From NCBI RefSeq assembly GCF_052072235.1, contig NZ_CM125436.1, forward strand, positions 738,001 through 802,000: a stretch of 64,000 nucleotides of DNA, given 5' to 3'. Under the pieces are notes generated by a model that searched no databases, was not told where the DNA came from, and saw nothing but the letters and a program-made list of their open reading frames with translations. Below, one piece after another: positions 49,508 to 58,486 of this stretch (the stretch's first letter is position 1; every line of letters begins with the position of its first letter). This DNA is from Brevibacillus_D fluminis_A. GTDB taxonomy: Bacteria; Bacillota; Bacilli; Brevibacillales; Brevibacillaceae. The position numbers and the translations under genes were made by a program.

Positions 49508-50695
49508 CTATTCGTAGCGAAGCGCTTCGATCGGGTTGAGCTTCGCCGCTTTATTGGCCGGATACAGGCCGAAGAAAATACCCATTGCGCTGGAGAAACC
49601 GAATGAAATCGCGACGCTCTCCCAGGAAATCATCGGCGGCAGACCAGCAAAGTGGGAGATGATCATTGCGCAGCCGCTGCCCAAGAGCATACCGATCACT
49701 CCCCCGATCAAGCAGACGATGATCGATTCAATCAAAAACTGGGTCAAAATATCGCGGCGTTTGGCCCCGAGCGCTTTGCGGATGCCGATTTCGCGCGTTC
49801 GCTCCGTTACGGAAACAAGCATGATGTTCATGACGCCGATGCCGCCCACGAGCAGGGAGATCCCGGCGATGACGCCGAACACCAGCGTCAGCATGCCGGT
49901 CATCTGGTTAAATTGGGCAAGCTCCTGTTCCAAGCTGCTCACCATGTAGTGATTCTTGTGCTCATGCTTCCGGTTCAAGTATTGCTCCGTTTGTTTCATC
50001 GCCTGCTGCAGCTGAGTCTTTGACTTGGCCTTGCCGGCAAGGCGGCCCACCTCATGCGTGTCATTCAATTCCTGAAGCACCGTGATCGGCAGGTAGGTGG
50101 AATGGATTTGCGTCTGGTCAAAGCGGAACTTGCTCTCCTGTACGACGCCGATGACGACGAGCGAACTGGAGCCGACAACGACACGCTGTCCCAATGGATT
50201 TTGGTTGCCGAACAAGTCTTTGGCCATGTCGGTGTCGAGCACGATGACGGCACGGCTTTCCTTGGTGTCCTCGGACGAGTAAAAACGCCCTTTGACAACT
50301 TTGATGTTCGGCTGTAAAGCCAGGTAATCTTCGGTCGACCCGTAAAAGGTGCCCTGCACTTCTTTTTTCGGGCCGCGAATGGTGTTTTGCCAGCTGTTGA
50401 TCGGAACGATCTTATCGATATAGGGGCTGGTGCGGGCGAGAATGTCCGCGTCCTCAAGCTGCAGGTCTGTGTCCTTGGCTTCTTCCGTCGAGTCCCATTT
50501 CACGAAAACGTTGAATGTATTGGTGCCGAACTTTTCCAATTCACTCACGACCGCTTGCTGGCCGCCCTGGCCGAGCGTGGTAACCGCAATGACGGAGGTG
50601 ATCCCGATGATGATGCCGAGCATCGTCAGGCCGGAACGCAGCTTGTTCGCCCAAATGCCCTCTGTCGCGCTGCGAAAGCTTTCCCACAAATTCAT
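49508..50695 (-). CDS. MacB-type ABC transporter permease (FtsX family)
   Basis: The 395-residue protein has one N-terminal membrane helix (LRSGLTMLGIIIGITSVIAV), a ~210-residue MacB_PCD-like external domain, and a three-helix FtsX domain (GIGVMNIMLVSVTERTREIG, IRKALGAKRRDILTQFLIES). This is the MacB/YknZ type, exporting peptides, toxins or lipids through mechanotransmission. It is the third gene of an operon with an ATPase (overlap of four bases) and a HlyD-like adaptor. Confidence 0.93.
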   Translation of the reverse strand: MNLWESFRSATEGIWANKLRSGLTMLGIIIGITSVIAVTTLGQGGQQAVVSELEKFGTNTFNVFVKWDSTEEAKDTDLQLEDADILARTSPYIDKIVPINSWQNTIRGPKKEVQGTFYGSTEDYLALQPNIKVVKGRFYSSEDTKESRAVIVLDTDMAKDLFGNQNPLGQRVVVGSSSLVVIGVVQESKFRFDQTQIHSTYLPITVLQELNDTHEVGRLAGKAKSKTQLQQAMKQTEQYLNRKHEHKNHYMVSSLEQELAQFNQMTGMLTLVFGVIAGISLLVGGIGVMNIMLVSVTERTREIGIRKALGAKRRDILTQFLIESIIVCLIGGVIGMLLGSGCAMIISHFAGLPPMISWESVAISFGFSSAMGIFFGLYPANKAAKLNPIEALRYE

Positions 50696-51411
50696 GGCTG
50701 CACCGCCTCTCCACCCAATTGGGCGAGGCGGCGGTTTTGGACGCGGTCGTCAGCGATGATCGCGCCATCTCGGAATGTGATGATCCGTTCCGCGTGCTCG
50801 GCGATATCCGTCTCATGGGTGACCAGGAGAATGGTGACGCCTTGGGCGTGCAGCTCTTGGAAAATCGCCATGATCTCCAGGCTAGAGCGGGAATCTAGAT
50901 TACCCGTTGGCTCATCTGCCAGCAAAATCGCGGGCCGATTAACCAGTGAGCGCGCGATGGCGACCCGCTGCTTTTGTCCGCCGGACAGCTGGTTGGGCCG
51001 ATTGTGCAGTCGTTCGGCCAGGCCAACCCGTCCCAATGCTTCTGTCGCCCGTTCGCGGCGCTCTATTCTGCTGAGGCCCGCATACAGCATCGGGAGCTCC
51101 ACGTTCGTGAGGGCAGAGGAGCGCGGCAGCAGATGGAACGCCTGAAAGACGAAGCCGATCTTGCGGTTCCTCACGTCAGCGAGCTTGTTTTCATCCAGCT
51201 GGCTGATTTCGATGCCGTCGAGCACGTACGAGCCTGAAGTAGGCTTGTCCAAACATCCGAGCAAATTCATGAATGTCGATTTCCCGGAACCGGACGGCCC
51301 CATGATGGCGACGAATTCGCCTTGCTCGACTGTCAGGGAGATCGGTTGGAGGGCGAATTGCTCCAGGCCGCCCGATTCGTATCGTTTGGTCAAATCTTTG
51401 ATATGCAGCAT
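50692..51411 (-). CDS. MacB/LolD-type ABC transporter ATP-binding protein
   Basis: The 239-residue protein has Walker A GPSGSGKST (~residue 39), GFVFQAFHLLPRSSALTNVE, signature QLSGGQKQRVAIARSL, Walker B ILLADEPTGNLD and H-loop LVTHETDIA. GNLD after Walker B is typical of the MacB/LolD/FtsE branch. It drives the adjacent permease and overlaps it by four bases. Confidence 0.95.
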   Translation of the reverse strand: MLHIKDLTKRYESGGLEQFALQPISLTVEQGEFVAIMGPSGSGKSTFMNLLGCLDKPTSGSYVLDGIEISQLDENKLADVRNRKIGFVFQAFHLLPRSSALTNVELPMLYAGLSRIERRERATEALGRVGLAERLHNRPNQLSGGQKQRVAIARSLVNRPAILLADEPTGNLDSRSSLEIMAIFQELHAQGVTILLVTHETDIAEHAERIITFRDGAIIADDRVQNRRLAQLGGEAVQP

Positions 51412-51423
51412 GTGAATCCCTCC

Positions 51424-52683
51424 TTACATCATTCCCTGCGGCTGCTCCATAATCGGATCATTGTCCTTCAGCGTGTCGGGAGGGGTGACGATGATTTTTT
51501 CGCCTGGGGCAAGGCCGCTGCGAATTTCGCAGAACAGCTCGTTTTCCATCCCGGTTTCTACAGTCCGTTTTTTGGCGACGCCGTTTTCGCCGACCCAGAC
51601 GAATGCGGTGCCGTTGTCATCCTGCTGGATGCTTTCGATCGGCACCTGAAGCGCGTTTTGCGATTGCAGCACGATGACGTTGACATCTACCTGATAGCCT
51701 GGCTTGAGCTGTGGCGCCGCTTCGAGCAGATCAAGCGTTACGGCAACGCGAATTTTTTTGCCTTGCGAGCTGTCTGTCGTCGCCTCGGCGATCGGCGCAA
51801 TCCGGGTGACTTTGGCTTTCAGCTGCTTTTTGCCCAAGGAATTGTCCTCAATGGATGCAGCCTGGTTCACCTGGATCTTCGGCGCATCCGATTCGCTCAC
51901 TTGCGCTTCCACGGCAAGCTTGGACAAATCGCCGATGGTGAACAGCTCCTTGCCTTTGCCGACATATTGGCCGTTCTCGATTTTTGTCGTCAAGATTGTG
52001 CCGTCGAACGGCGCCCGGATGATGCTTTGCACCCGGTCTTTTTCCAATTGGCTCTTCTCGATCTGCAGCTTTTTGATCTGCGCTTCGATCGATTGCAATT
52101 CTTCAGGACGCGGCCCCTTTTGCTTCAGCGCCAGGTTTTGCTTGGCGATCTTGAGATTGGTTTCGGCGGTGCTGACCGCTTCCGCCGCCTTGTCCACCTC
52201 TTGCTGGGTGCTCGCCCCGGAATGGAACAAGGCAAGGGCTCGCTCATGCTCGCGCGCAGCCGCGTCCACATTGCGCTGTTCCGCTGCGACGCGCTCTTGC
52301 AGCTGGGCGATCGCTTCCGGTTCTTCGCCCAGCCTGGCCTTGGCCAGATCGGCCCGCTTCAGCTCGATCTGCGCATCGATGTCGAGCAAGCGGCCATCCA
52401 TATCCGATTGATCCAGCTTGCCGATGATTTGGCCCTGCTTGACGCTGTCCCCGGCTTGCAGCGAAAAATCGCGCAAGAAACCGTCTGTGCCCGCATATAG
52501 TGTAACGGAATTTTTCACTTTCACCTGGCCCGTCGTCATCACTTTGTTCTGCATGCTGTTTTTCTCTACGGTCGCCATCGTTACCATGGCGCCTGCCGGC
52601 TGGCTGCCTCCCATCATGCTGTAGCTGCCGATTCCTCCTACCGCAAGCACGGCGGCGCCGATGATCCACCAACGTTTTTTCAT
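51424..52683 (-). CDS. HlyD/MacA-like periplasmic adaptor protein
   Basis: I chose the ATG at 52683 (AAAGGAGC upstream), 419 residues. An N-terminal membrane anchor (WWIIGAAVLAVGGIGSYSMM) is followed by a lipoyl half (TLYAGTDGFLRDFSLQAGDS, VKQGQIIGKLDQSDM), a long coiled coil of ~110 residues, the second lipoyl half (IRAPFDGTILTTKIENGQYV) and a beta-barrel region. It matches YknX/MacA adaptors, which join the ABC permease to the cell envelope. It is the first gene of the operon, 12 bases before the ATPase gene. Confidence 0.93.
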   Translation of the reverse strand: MKKRWWIIGAAVLAVGGIGSYSMMGGSQPAGAMVTMATVEKNSMQNKVMTTGQVKVKNSVTLYAGTDGFLRDFSLQAGDSVKQGQIIGKLDQSDMDGRLLDIDAQIELKRADLAKARLGEEPEAIAQLQERVAAEQRNVDAAAREHERALALFHSGASTQQEVDKAAEAVSTAETNLKIAKQNLALKQKGPRPEELQSIEAQIKKLQIEKSQLEKDRVQSIIRAPFDGTILTTKIENGQYVGKGKELFTIGDLSKLAVEAQVSESDAPKIQVNQAASIEDNSLGKKQLKAKVTRIAPIAEATTDSSQGKKIRVAVTLDLLEAAPQLKPGYQVDVNVIVLQSQNALQVPIESIQQDDNGTAFVWVGENGVAKKRTVETGMENELFCEIRSGLAPGEKIIVTPPDTLKDNDPIMEQPQGMM

Positions 52684-52847
52684 TGTTTTGCTGCTCCTTT
52701 CAAAAGCTGATCCCTCATTCAATACGAACTGCTGGAAGAATTGTTACGGAAATGGAAATCGTTTTGGCCTGAATCAGAGATAGGGAAATTAACAGAATTG
52801 TGTTACAATTAAAAGGATATTTTTTACAATTCAGGTGGAGGTCGCTT

Positions 52848-54227
52848 ATGAAGGGAACCGTACGCTTTGATCACTCAAAAGCAGTTCCGTTTACAGCACC
52901 GGAGGAATGGGGTCAGTTGGAGGCAGCCGTACGCCACGCCCATTTCATGCTCCATGAAAAAACGGGGTTAGGCCATGAATACCTTGGTTGGGTCGATTTG
53001 CCTGTCACCTATGATGAAACTGAATTGGTTCGGATGAAACAAGCGGCGGCGCGGATCAGCCAGCAATCGGATGTGCTCCTGGTCATCGGGATCGGCGGCT
53101 CCTATTTGGGGGCGAGGGCGGTTCTGGATAGCCTTGGGCATACATTCTACAACGTGCTTGGCAAATCGAAGCGCCGGACGCCGGAAATCTATTTTGTCGG
53201 CAACAACATCAGCTCTGTCTATATGTCCCACCTGATGGATGTGCTGGAGGAAAAACGGTTCTCGATCAATGTCATCTCCAAGTCAGGGACGACGACAGAG
53301 CCTGCGATCGCCTTCCGCCTGTTCCGCGAGCTGCTGGAAAAAAAGGTGGGAAAAGACGAGGCGCGGCAGCGCATTTACGTGACCACCGACCGAAACCGCG
53401 GGGCGCTGAAGCAGCTTGCAGATGAAGCGGGCTATGAATGCTTCGTGATCCCGGATGATATCGGCGGCCGGTTTTCCGTACTGACGCCTGTGGGTCTATT
53501 GCCCATTGCGGTGGGCGGGGCCGACATCGATGCGCTGATGGCGGGCGCGGCTGATGCGCGGCGTCGCTATTTGACACCTGATCTCGGGGAGAATGAATGC
53601 TACCAGTATGCAGCGGTCCGCAACACGCTGTACCGAAAAAACAAGACGATCGAAATGCTGGTCGGCTATGAGCCGCAGCTGCGATTTTTCGCCGAATGGT
53701 GGAAGCAGCTGTACGGCGAATCGGAAGGGAAGAACGGCAAAGGAATTTTTCCCGCATCGGCGGAGTTCTCGGCCGACCTGCATTCGCTCGGCCAATATAT
53801 TCAGGATGGCATGCGTCACCTGTTTGAGACGGTGCTGCATGTCGAGCGCCCGCAGCGCGAGCTTGTCATCGGAGAAGAAGAGGTGGATCGGGACGGGTTG
53901 AATTTCCTCGCTGGACAGAGCATCGATTATGTCAATAAAAAGGCGTTTGAAGGAACATTGCTTGCCCATCTTGACGGCGGCGTGCCGAATCTGGTAGTCT
54001 CAATTCCGGAATTGACCGCATACCATCTTGGCTGGCTGATTTACTTTTTCGAGAAAGCGTGCGGGATCAGCGGCTATCTGCTGGGTGTCAACCCGTTCGA
54101 TCAGCCAGGTGTCGAGCTGTATAAAGCCAATATGTTCGCGCTGCTCGGCAAGCCGGGGCATGAGGAACGGAAGCGGGAGCTGGAAGCACGACTGCAAGGG
54201 AGATCGGATAATGTATTTAACGGTTAA
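52848..54227 (+). CDS. pgi: Glucose-6-phosphate isomerase
   Basis: Translation starts at the ATG at 52848 (GGTGGAGG upstream), 459 residues. Signature regions: VIGIGGSYLGARAVLDSLG, VISKSGTTTEPAIAFR (phosphate binding), GGRFSVLTPVGLLPIAVGG, the catalytic Glu region LGQYIQDGMRHLFET, and GYLLGVNPFDQPGVELYK near the end. It interconverts glucose-6-phosphate and fructose-6-phosphate in glycolysis. The small HTH protein gene overlaps its 3' end by 17 bases. Confidence 0.97.
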   Translation: MKGTVRFDHSKAVPFTAPEEWGQLEAAVRHAHFMLHEKTGLGHEYLGWVDLPVTYDETELVRMKQAAARISQQSDVLLVIGIGGSYLGARAVLDSLGHTFYNVLGKSKRRTPEIYFVGNNISSVYMSHLMDVLEEKRFSINVISKSGTTTEPAIAFRLFRELLEKKVGKDEARQRIYVTTDRNRGALKQLADEAGYECFVIPDDIGGRFSVLTPVGLLPIAVGGADIDALMAGAADARRRYLTPDLGENECYQYAAVRNTLYRKNKTIEMLVGYEPQLRFFAEWWKQLYGESEGKNGKGIFPASAEFSADLHSLGQYIQDGMRHLFETVLHVERPQRELVIGEEEVDRDGLNFLAGQSIDYVNKKAFEGTLLAHLDGGVPNLVVSIPELTAYHLGWLIYFFEKACGISGYLLGVNPFDQPGVELYKANMFALLGKPGHEERKRELEARLQGRSDNVFNG

Positions 54228-54441
54228 AGAGACGGCGGACTATTTGCAACTGCCTGTATCGTTCATCATGGAAAAGATCGCCGAAGGCCGCATTCGCGCT
54301 GTGCACAACGGGGAAGAGTACATGATCAACAAGGAGCAGTTCAACCATTTCCTCGATCAGCTGGTGAAGCTGAAAGCGGAATGGGAGAAAGAAAAAGACG
54401 AGCCGATTGCGGAAAGCTATGATTATAAAGATGAAGATTGA
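54211..54441 (+). CDS. Excisionase-like small HTH DNA-binding protein (76 aa)
   Basis: Translation starts at the ATG at 54211 (AAGGGAG upstream), within the end of pgi. MYLTVKETADYLQLPVSFIM and EKIAEGRIRAVHNGEEYMIN form the MerR-like winged helix of excisionase-family proteins (HTH_17), followed by a long helix (LDQLVKLKAEWEKEKDEP) and an acidic tail. No phage genes are nearby, so it is probably a housekeeping regulator or accessory protein rather than a prophage Xis. Translational coupling to pgi is likely. Confidence 0.8.
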   Translation: MYLTVKETADYLQLPVSFIMEKIAEGRIRAVHNGEEYMINKEQFNHFLDQLVKLKAEWEKEKDEPIAESYDYKDED

Positions 54442-54455
54442 TTCCATGTGTGAGG

Positions 54456-54488
54456 CAGACCTTCAGCTATGTTCTGAAGGTCTGTTTG
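54456..54488 (+). terminator. Terminator of pgi-HTH
   Basis: CAGACCTTCAG pairs with CTGAAGGTCTG around a 7-base loop, followed by TTTGTTTT. Confidence 0.88.
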
Positions 54489-54501
54489 TTTTCGTACAGA
54501 T

Positions 54502-54582
54502 AAGAATTTATAAAATTCTTATCCAGTATAAGTGCAACCGCGGCTACGCCAAAAAGCTTGGCGTAGCCAGGTTTTCTAATGC
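54502..54582 (+). repeat. Dispersed hairpin repeat, copy 2, with AT palindrome
   Basis: The first part, TAAGAATTT-ATA-AAATTCTTA, is a perfect palindrome. The second part (54526-54582) matches the repeat at 49194-49251 and holds a perfect 11-bp stem, GGCTACGCCAA with TTGGCGTAGCC. It ends GTTTTCTAATGC like the other copy. No ORF. Confidence 0.75.
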
Positions 54583-54716
54583 CTGCCTGTTATATCGAAA
54601 AAATCGAACGAAACGTTCCTTTAATTCAATTATACAGATGGAATGTGCAGGTTTATACTGAGGACGAATGACGCCACCTTAGCTGATGGCGAACCATCAA
54701 CATTGGAGGAATGACG

Positions 54717-55130
54717 ATGCGCACGATTTTAAAGCCCCCATTCACGGAAGAGACGGCCCGCGCGAAAGTGAAGGCTGCCGAAGAGGCGTGGAACAGCTGC
54801 GACCCGGAACGCGTAGCGCTTGCCTATACGCCCGATTCGCAATGGCGCAACCGGACGGATTTCATTGCCGGTCGGGAGGAGATCAAGGCATTTTTGCATA
54901 GAAAATGGGCCAAAGAGGCCCATTACAAGCTGATGAAGGAATTGTGGTGCTATACGGACAACCGCATCTCCGTACGCTTTGAGTACGAGTGGCAGGATGC
55001 CGGGACCGGTCAATGGATGCGCACCCATGGCAACGAGCATTGGGAATTCGCGGAGGACGGCTTGATGCGGCGACGGGACATGAGCGCCAACGATTACCCG
55101 ATTGCCGAGCACGAGCGGCGGTACCGTTAG
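54717..55130 (+). CDS. SnoaL-like protein (DUF1348, nuclear transport factor 2 fold)
   Basis: I chose the ATG at 54717 (GGAGG seven bases upstream) over 54711; 137 residues. PPFTEETARAKVKAAEEAWN, YTPDSQWRNRTDFIAGREEI, FLHRKWAKEAHYKLMKELWC and NEHWEFAEDGLMRRRDMSAN are the usual DUF1348 landmarks. NTF2-fold proteins of this group have no proven activity. The gene is convergent with the LysR gene, and the stop codons overlap. Confidence 0.9.
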   Translation: MRTILKPPFTEETARAKVKAAEEAWNSCDPERVALAYTPDSQWRNRTDFIAGREEIKAFLHRKWAKEAHYKLMKELWCYTDNRISVRFEYEWQDAGTGQWMRTHGNEHWEFAEDGLMRRRDMSANDYPIAEHERRYR

Positions 55131-56032
55131 GCGAGCTTCCTGCCCGCGCTGCCGAGTTCACTGCGGCACAAATCGAGAAACGCTTTGACCGCGAGCCCGA
55201 AACGATGGTGTTCCTCGCGATGGACGAGTCCGATGGAAACTTGCAGCTTGATGTCCTCAACCGGTTTCAGCAAAACGCCGTCGGCCAATGTTGCGGAAGA
55301 CGAAAGCGGGATCAAGGCGATCCCCACTTTTGCCTGCACGAGCTGCTTCATCGCATCAATGCTGCCGATTTGCAGGTTGGACTGCAGCTTGATGTCGTTC
55401 TCCATCAGGATGCGTTCGATCATTTCTTTATACGCGCAAGTCGGCTCCGGCAAGATCAGACGGTGGCGGCTCAAATCGGCCGCCGGCACATGAGGCTGAT
55501 CCGCAAAGGGATGGTCAGCCGGAACGAGCAGGCCGAAACGCTCGGAAAACAGCGGTTCAAACATGAGCCCGAGCCCGGACGCAGGCATCGTGCTGATGGC
55601 GAAATCCAGCTCGTCAGCAAGAATGCGCTGGTGCAGCGGCAACGCCGTCCCCACCTCAAGCGTCAGATTCACCAACGGGCGCTCCTGGCAAAACTGCCGG
55701 ATCAAACCGGGGAGCCGGACACTTGCCGTCGGTTCGATCGCGCCGATCCGGACATGGCCGCTGTAGCCGGTGCTGATGTCGGTAATCGTCTGCTGCAGCT
55801 TCTCCACATCCTGCAAAATTTGTTTGGACTGCTCATACAGCAAGCGGCCTGCCTCGGTCAAGACCGCCCGCTTGCCGATCCGGTCAAACAGCAAAATCCC
55901 CAAGTCTGATTCAAGCTTCTGAATCTGCGCGGTAACGGTGGATTGGGCATATTGCAATTTTTCCGCTGCCTGCTGGAAGCTGCCGGAGCGCACGATTGTT
56001 TGAAACGTTTTCAAAAAGCGAAGGTCCATCAT
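55127..56032 (-). CDS. LysR-family transcriptional regulator
   Basis: The 301-residue protein has the N-terminal winged HTH (MMDLRFLKTFQTIVRSGSFQ, AEKLQYAQSTVTAQIQKLES) and a LysR substrate domain with SGHVRIGAIEPTASVRLPGL and AKVGIALIPLSSSATLADGV. GAGGTGACATG gives the start. Its target is unknown; the divergent side has the GH18 gene in the same direction upstream. It overlaps the SnoaL-like gene tail-to-tail by four bases. Confidence 0.9.
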   Translation of the reverse strand: MMDLRFLKTFQTIVRSGSFQQAAEKLQYAQSTVTAQIQKLESDLGILLFDRIGKRAVLTEAGRLLYEQSKQILQDVEKLQQTITDISTGYSGHVRIGAIEPTASVRLPGLIRQFCQERPLVNLTLEVGTALPLHQRILADELDFAISTMPASGLGLMFEPLFSERFGLLVPADHPFADQPHVPAADLSRHRLILPEPTCAYKEMIERILMENDIKLQSNLQIGSIDAMKQLVQAKVGIALIPLSSSATLADGVLLKPVEDIKLQVSIGLVHREEHHRFGLAVKAFLDLCRSELGSAGRKLA

Positions 56033-56033
56033 G

Positions 56034-57152
56034 TCACCTCACTAGCGCATCCCAAAAGGATGGATCGTCAAGGCCCAGACGCCAGATGCCGTAGCCCGCC
56101 AGATGGTATTTGTCGGCGAGCGCGCGCTTGGCGCTCAAGCTTTCCTCATTTTCAAACCAGAGCGTATGGAGCACACCATCTTTTTGATAGGTGAGGTACG
56201 GGGACTTCAGTTGATCGTTCCAATGAACCTGCGCATGCTGGTTGGCGACAAGCTCGGGAATGGCCTTGTAGGCCACAGCCTTGTTGCCGGCTGCACTCCA
56301 CTCGTAGCCGTAGCTCGGGATGCCCATCAGCAGCTTGTCCGCTGAAACCTGGCTCGCCGCAAAGTGCAGGACGCTGTCTACCCAAGGATAGGAGGCAACC
56401 GGCCCGGCTTCCATCCACGGGCCGTATTCGTCATAGCTCATGACTTGCAGAAAGTCGCTTTTGGCGCCGATTCCGCGGTAATCATAGGCATAGGTCCACG
56501 TTTCATTCGGATCATCGCTCAGTTTGGCAGGAACAGAGACGACGAGCTGTTTTTTATTTTGATGCAGCTTGGCGGAAAGCTGTGAGATAAGCTGCGTATA
56601 TTTTGCGCGATCATCTGCCGGAATATTCTCAAAGTCAAGGTTAATGCCATTGGCCTTCATTTTAACGGCTTGTGCGACCAGATTGTCGATCAATCGCGCC
56701 GAAGCGGTCGGATTGTTCAAAATCGTATGTACCAGTTTTTTGTCGAATGTTTCCGTGCCATGATTGGCGACGAGCAGATAGGAAGCGACCGACTTGGCGC
56801 GCGCTGTGGTCAAGCCTGTCGCAGAAGGCGAACCGGTAAGGCTGCCATCGGCTTTGGCGTCGTAGGAGACGAGGCTGATGTCGGTGATGACATCTGCATT
56901 GGCGAAAAGCGATCGGTACGAATTGCGGTCCGTGTCATAATACTCCACGTAGTAGCCCAGCACCTTTTTCGGCTTTGCAGCGGATTGGACGGGTGCGGCA
57001 GCTGTTGAAGCGGCGGGTTTTGACGCGACAGCAGTTGGAGCGACAGCGGCCGATGCGGCCGGGCCAGTTGGTGCAGCCTCCGTTTGGGCAGGAACCGACG
57101 GGCCTGCCGTAATCATGGCGAGTGAAATCAGGAGCAGCAGTTGTTTCATCAT
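56034..57152 (-). CDS. Secreted GH18-family glycosyl hydrolase
   Basis: The 372-residue protein starts with a signal peptide (MMKQLLLLISLAMITAGPSV) and an Ala/Pro/Thr-rich linker up to residue ~60. The GH18 barrel follows: VLGYYVEYYDTDRNSYRSLF, the catalytic strand GINLDFENIP (catalytic Glu near residue 175), FLQVMSYDEYGPWMEAGPVA and GYGIWRLGLDDPSFWDAL. The LDFENI form resembles spore or cell-wall GH18 enzymes such as SleL/YaaH more than true chitinases, but LysM repeats are absent. The start has GGAGGG rather far upstream. Two bases separate it from the downstream LysR gene. Confidence 0.88.
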   Translation of the reverse strand: MMKQLLLLISLAMITAGPSVPAQTEAAPTGPAASAAVAPTAVASKPAASTAAAPVQSAAKPKKVLGYYVEYYDTDRNSYRSLFANADVITDISLVSYDAKADGSLTGSPSATGLTTARAKSVASYLLVANHGTETFDKKLVHTILNNPTASARLIDNLVAQAVKMKANGINLDFENIPADDRAKYTQLISQLSAKLHQNKKQLVVSVPAKLSDDPNETWTYAYDYRGIGAKSDFLQVMSYDEYGPWMEAGPVASYPWVDSVLHFAASQVSADKLLMGIPSYGYEWSAAGNKAVAYKAIPELVANQHAQVHWNDQLKSPYLTYQKDGVLHTLWFENEESLSAKRALADKYHLAGYGIWRLGLDDPSFWDALVR

Positions 57153-57221
57153 AGATAGTAAAATCCCTCCCCCGAATGGTTGAAGAAAAGCTCTTATTTC
57201 AATATCGGGTGAGGGATTGTA

Positions 57222-58277
57222 TTATTTTATATTCGTTAAAAATTTTTTAACTATGGATTGAAATTCTTTCGGCTTTTCGATGTGGGGAGAATGGCCGACG
57301 TTTTCGAGAACAACCTCCTGAAAAAAGCCCCCTGCCTCCTGGTAGCGGCCCAGCACGTAGCGCATTTGGGAGACCATCGGCTGCGGCGGAAACACCGCAT
57401 CGCCTGGCCAACCGGGGATATAGCCGAGTCTGCCCATCATCCCAAGATCGACATGCGATTGATCGGAGACGATCGCATCGTTCGCCCCGCGAATCCACAG
57501 CACCGGACATTTGGGCTCGATGTCCGCAAAAGTCGAGAGATTTACATACTTGGGAGACAGCGCGTTATTGATGCCTGTTTGACCCGGCGCGACGCCTGGC
57601 CACTCCACGGTGTGCACGAATTCGCCGGGGAAGAAATCATCGCCGATCCGCATCGAGAGGATTGCGCTGACATACCGATCTTCCATTTCGACGGGCAGCC
57701 GGAACGGAGGCCGAAAATAGAGACGATTCATCACATTGCGCGGGCTTGCGGGCGAATCCTCGGTCATGTCCTCCACGGCGATGCGATTCACCAGCTCGGG
57801 ATTGGTCGTGCCTGCGCCTGTACCGGCATAATTGGCGTAGCAGGGGGTTCCGTAAACATCCTTGGTGCCGCCAAGCCCGTAGGGAGACATGGGGGCCACC
57901 AGCGTCAGGGAGCGCACGAGCGCGGGGTGGTCGATCGCATATTGCATCACGATGCCGCCGCCCAGCGACCAGCCGGCCAGATGAACGGGCTCTTGGATCT
58001 GGAGCGCGCGAATGAAGGAATGCAAATCGTCGGACCAATCGCGCAGTCCGCGCGTCGCATCGATGGGGCGAGGCTGGGTGCGGCCGTATCCGCGCAAGTC
58101 GGGGGCGATTACGCGGTAGTTCTTGCTTAATGCCGCAATGGTCCCGTCCCAAAATTGGTTTGACGAGATGTTTCCATGAACCAGAAGCAGTGTCGGCTTT
58201 TGTGCAGAACCGCCTGTCAAATAGGACACCGCCAGCCGATCCGTCTGAATGGTCTGGGGTTCGAAACGGGCAACCAT
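57222..58277 (-). CDS. Alpha/beta-fold hydrolase
   Basis: I chose the ATG at 58277 (GGGAGGAG upstream), 351 residues. The oxyanion region is LLLVHGNISSNQFWDGTIAA, the nucleophile elbow GWSLGGG (Ser near residue 125), the acid in RGANDAIVSD and the base in ENVGHSPH, so the triad is complete. A cap of ~100 residues (ANYAGTGAGTTNPELVNRIA and after) is longer than in simple lactonases. The substrate is unknown. Cytosolic. Confidence 0.9.
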   Translation of the reverse strand: MVARFEPQTIQTDRLAVSYLTGGSAQKPTLLLVHGNISSNQFWDGTIAALSKNYRVIAPDLRGYGRTQPRPIDATRGLRDWSDDLHSFIRALQIQEPVHLAGWSLGGGIVMQYAIDHPALVRSLTLVAPMSPYGLGGTKDVYGTPCYANYAGTGAGTTNPELVNRIAVEDMTEDSPASPRNVMNRLYFRPPFRLPVEMEDRYVSAILSMRIGDDFFPGEFVHTVEWPGVAPGQTGINNALSPKYVNLSTFADIEPKCPVLWIRGANDAIVSDQSHVDLGMMGRLGYIPGWPGDAVFPPQPMVSQMRYVLGRYQEAGGFFQEVVLENVGHSPHIEKPKEFQSIVKKFLTNIK

Positions 58278-58486
58278 GAAACGGACTCCTCCCTTCCCTC
58301 CTTCTACCACTATATGATCGCTACTTGTGGCCTATACGAAAAGAGGAGGGGAGGAAAAGCAAAATGCGACAATCGGCGCAATATTTGTCAGAAAATTATT
58401 TTTATTACGAAAAAGGATTTTCTCCCAAAATAAGGAATTGTAAAATTCGCAGTAATTTCCATTTATTTCAAGAGAGGGTGGTCAAC

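Noticed and set aside
54211..54441. Prophage excisionase
   Set aside because: The excisionase-like HTH is present, but no integrase, phage genes or attachment repeats are near; it overlaps pgi and looks like a chromosomal gene.
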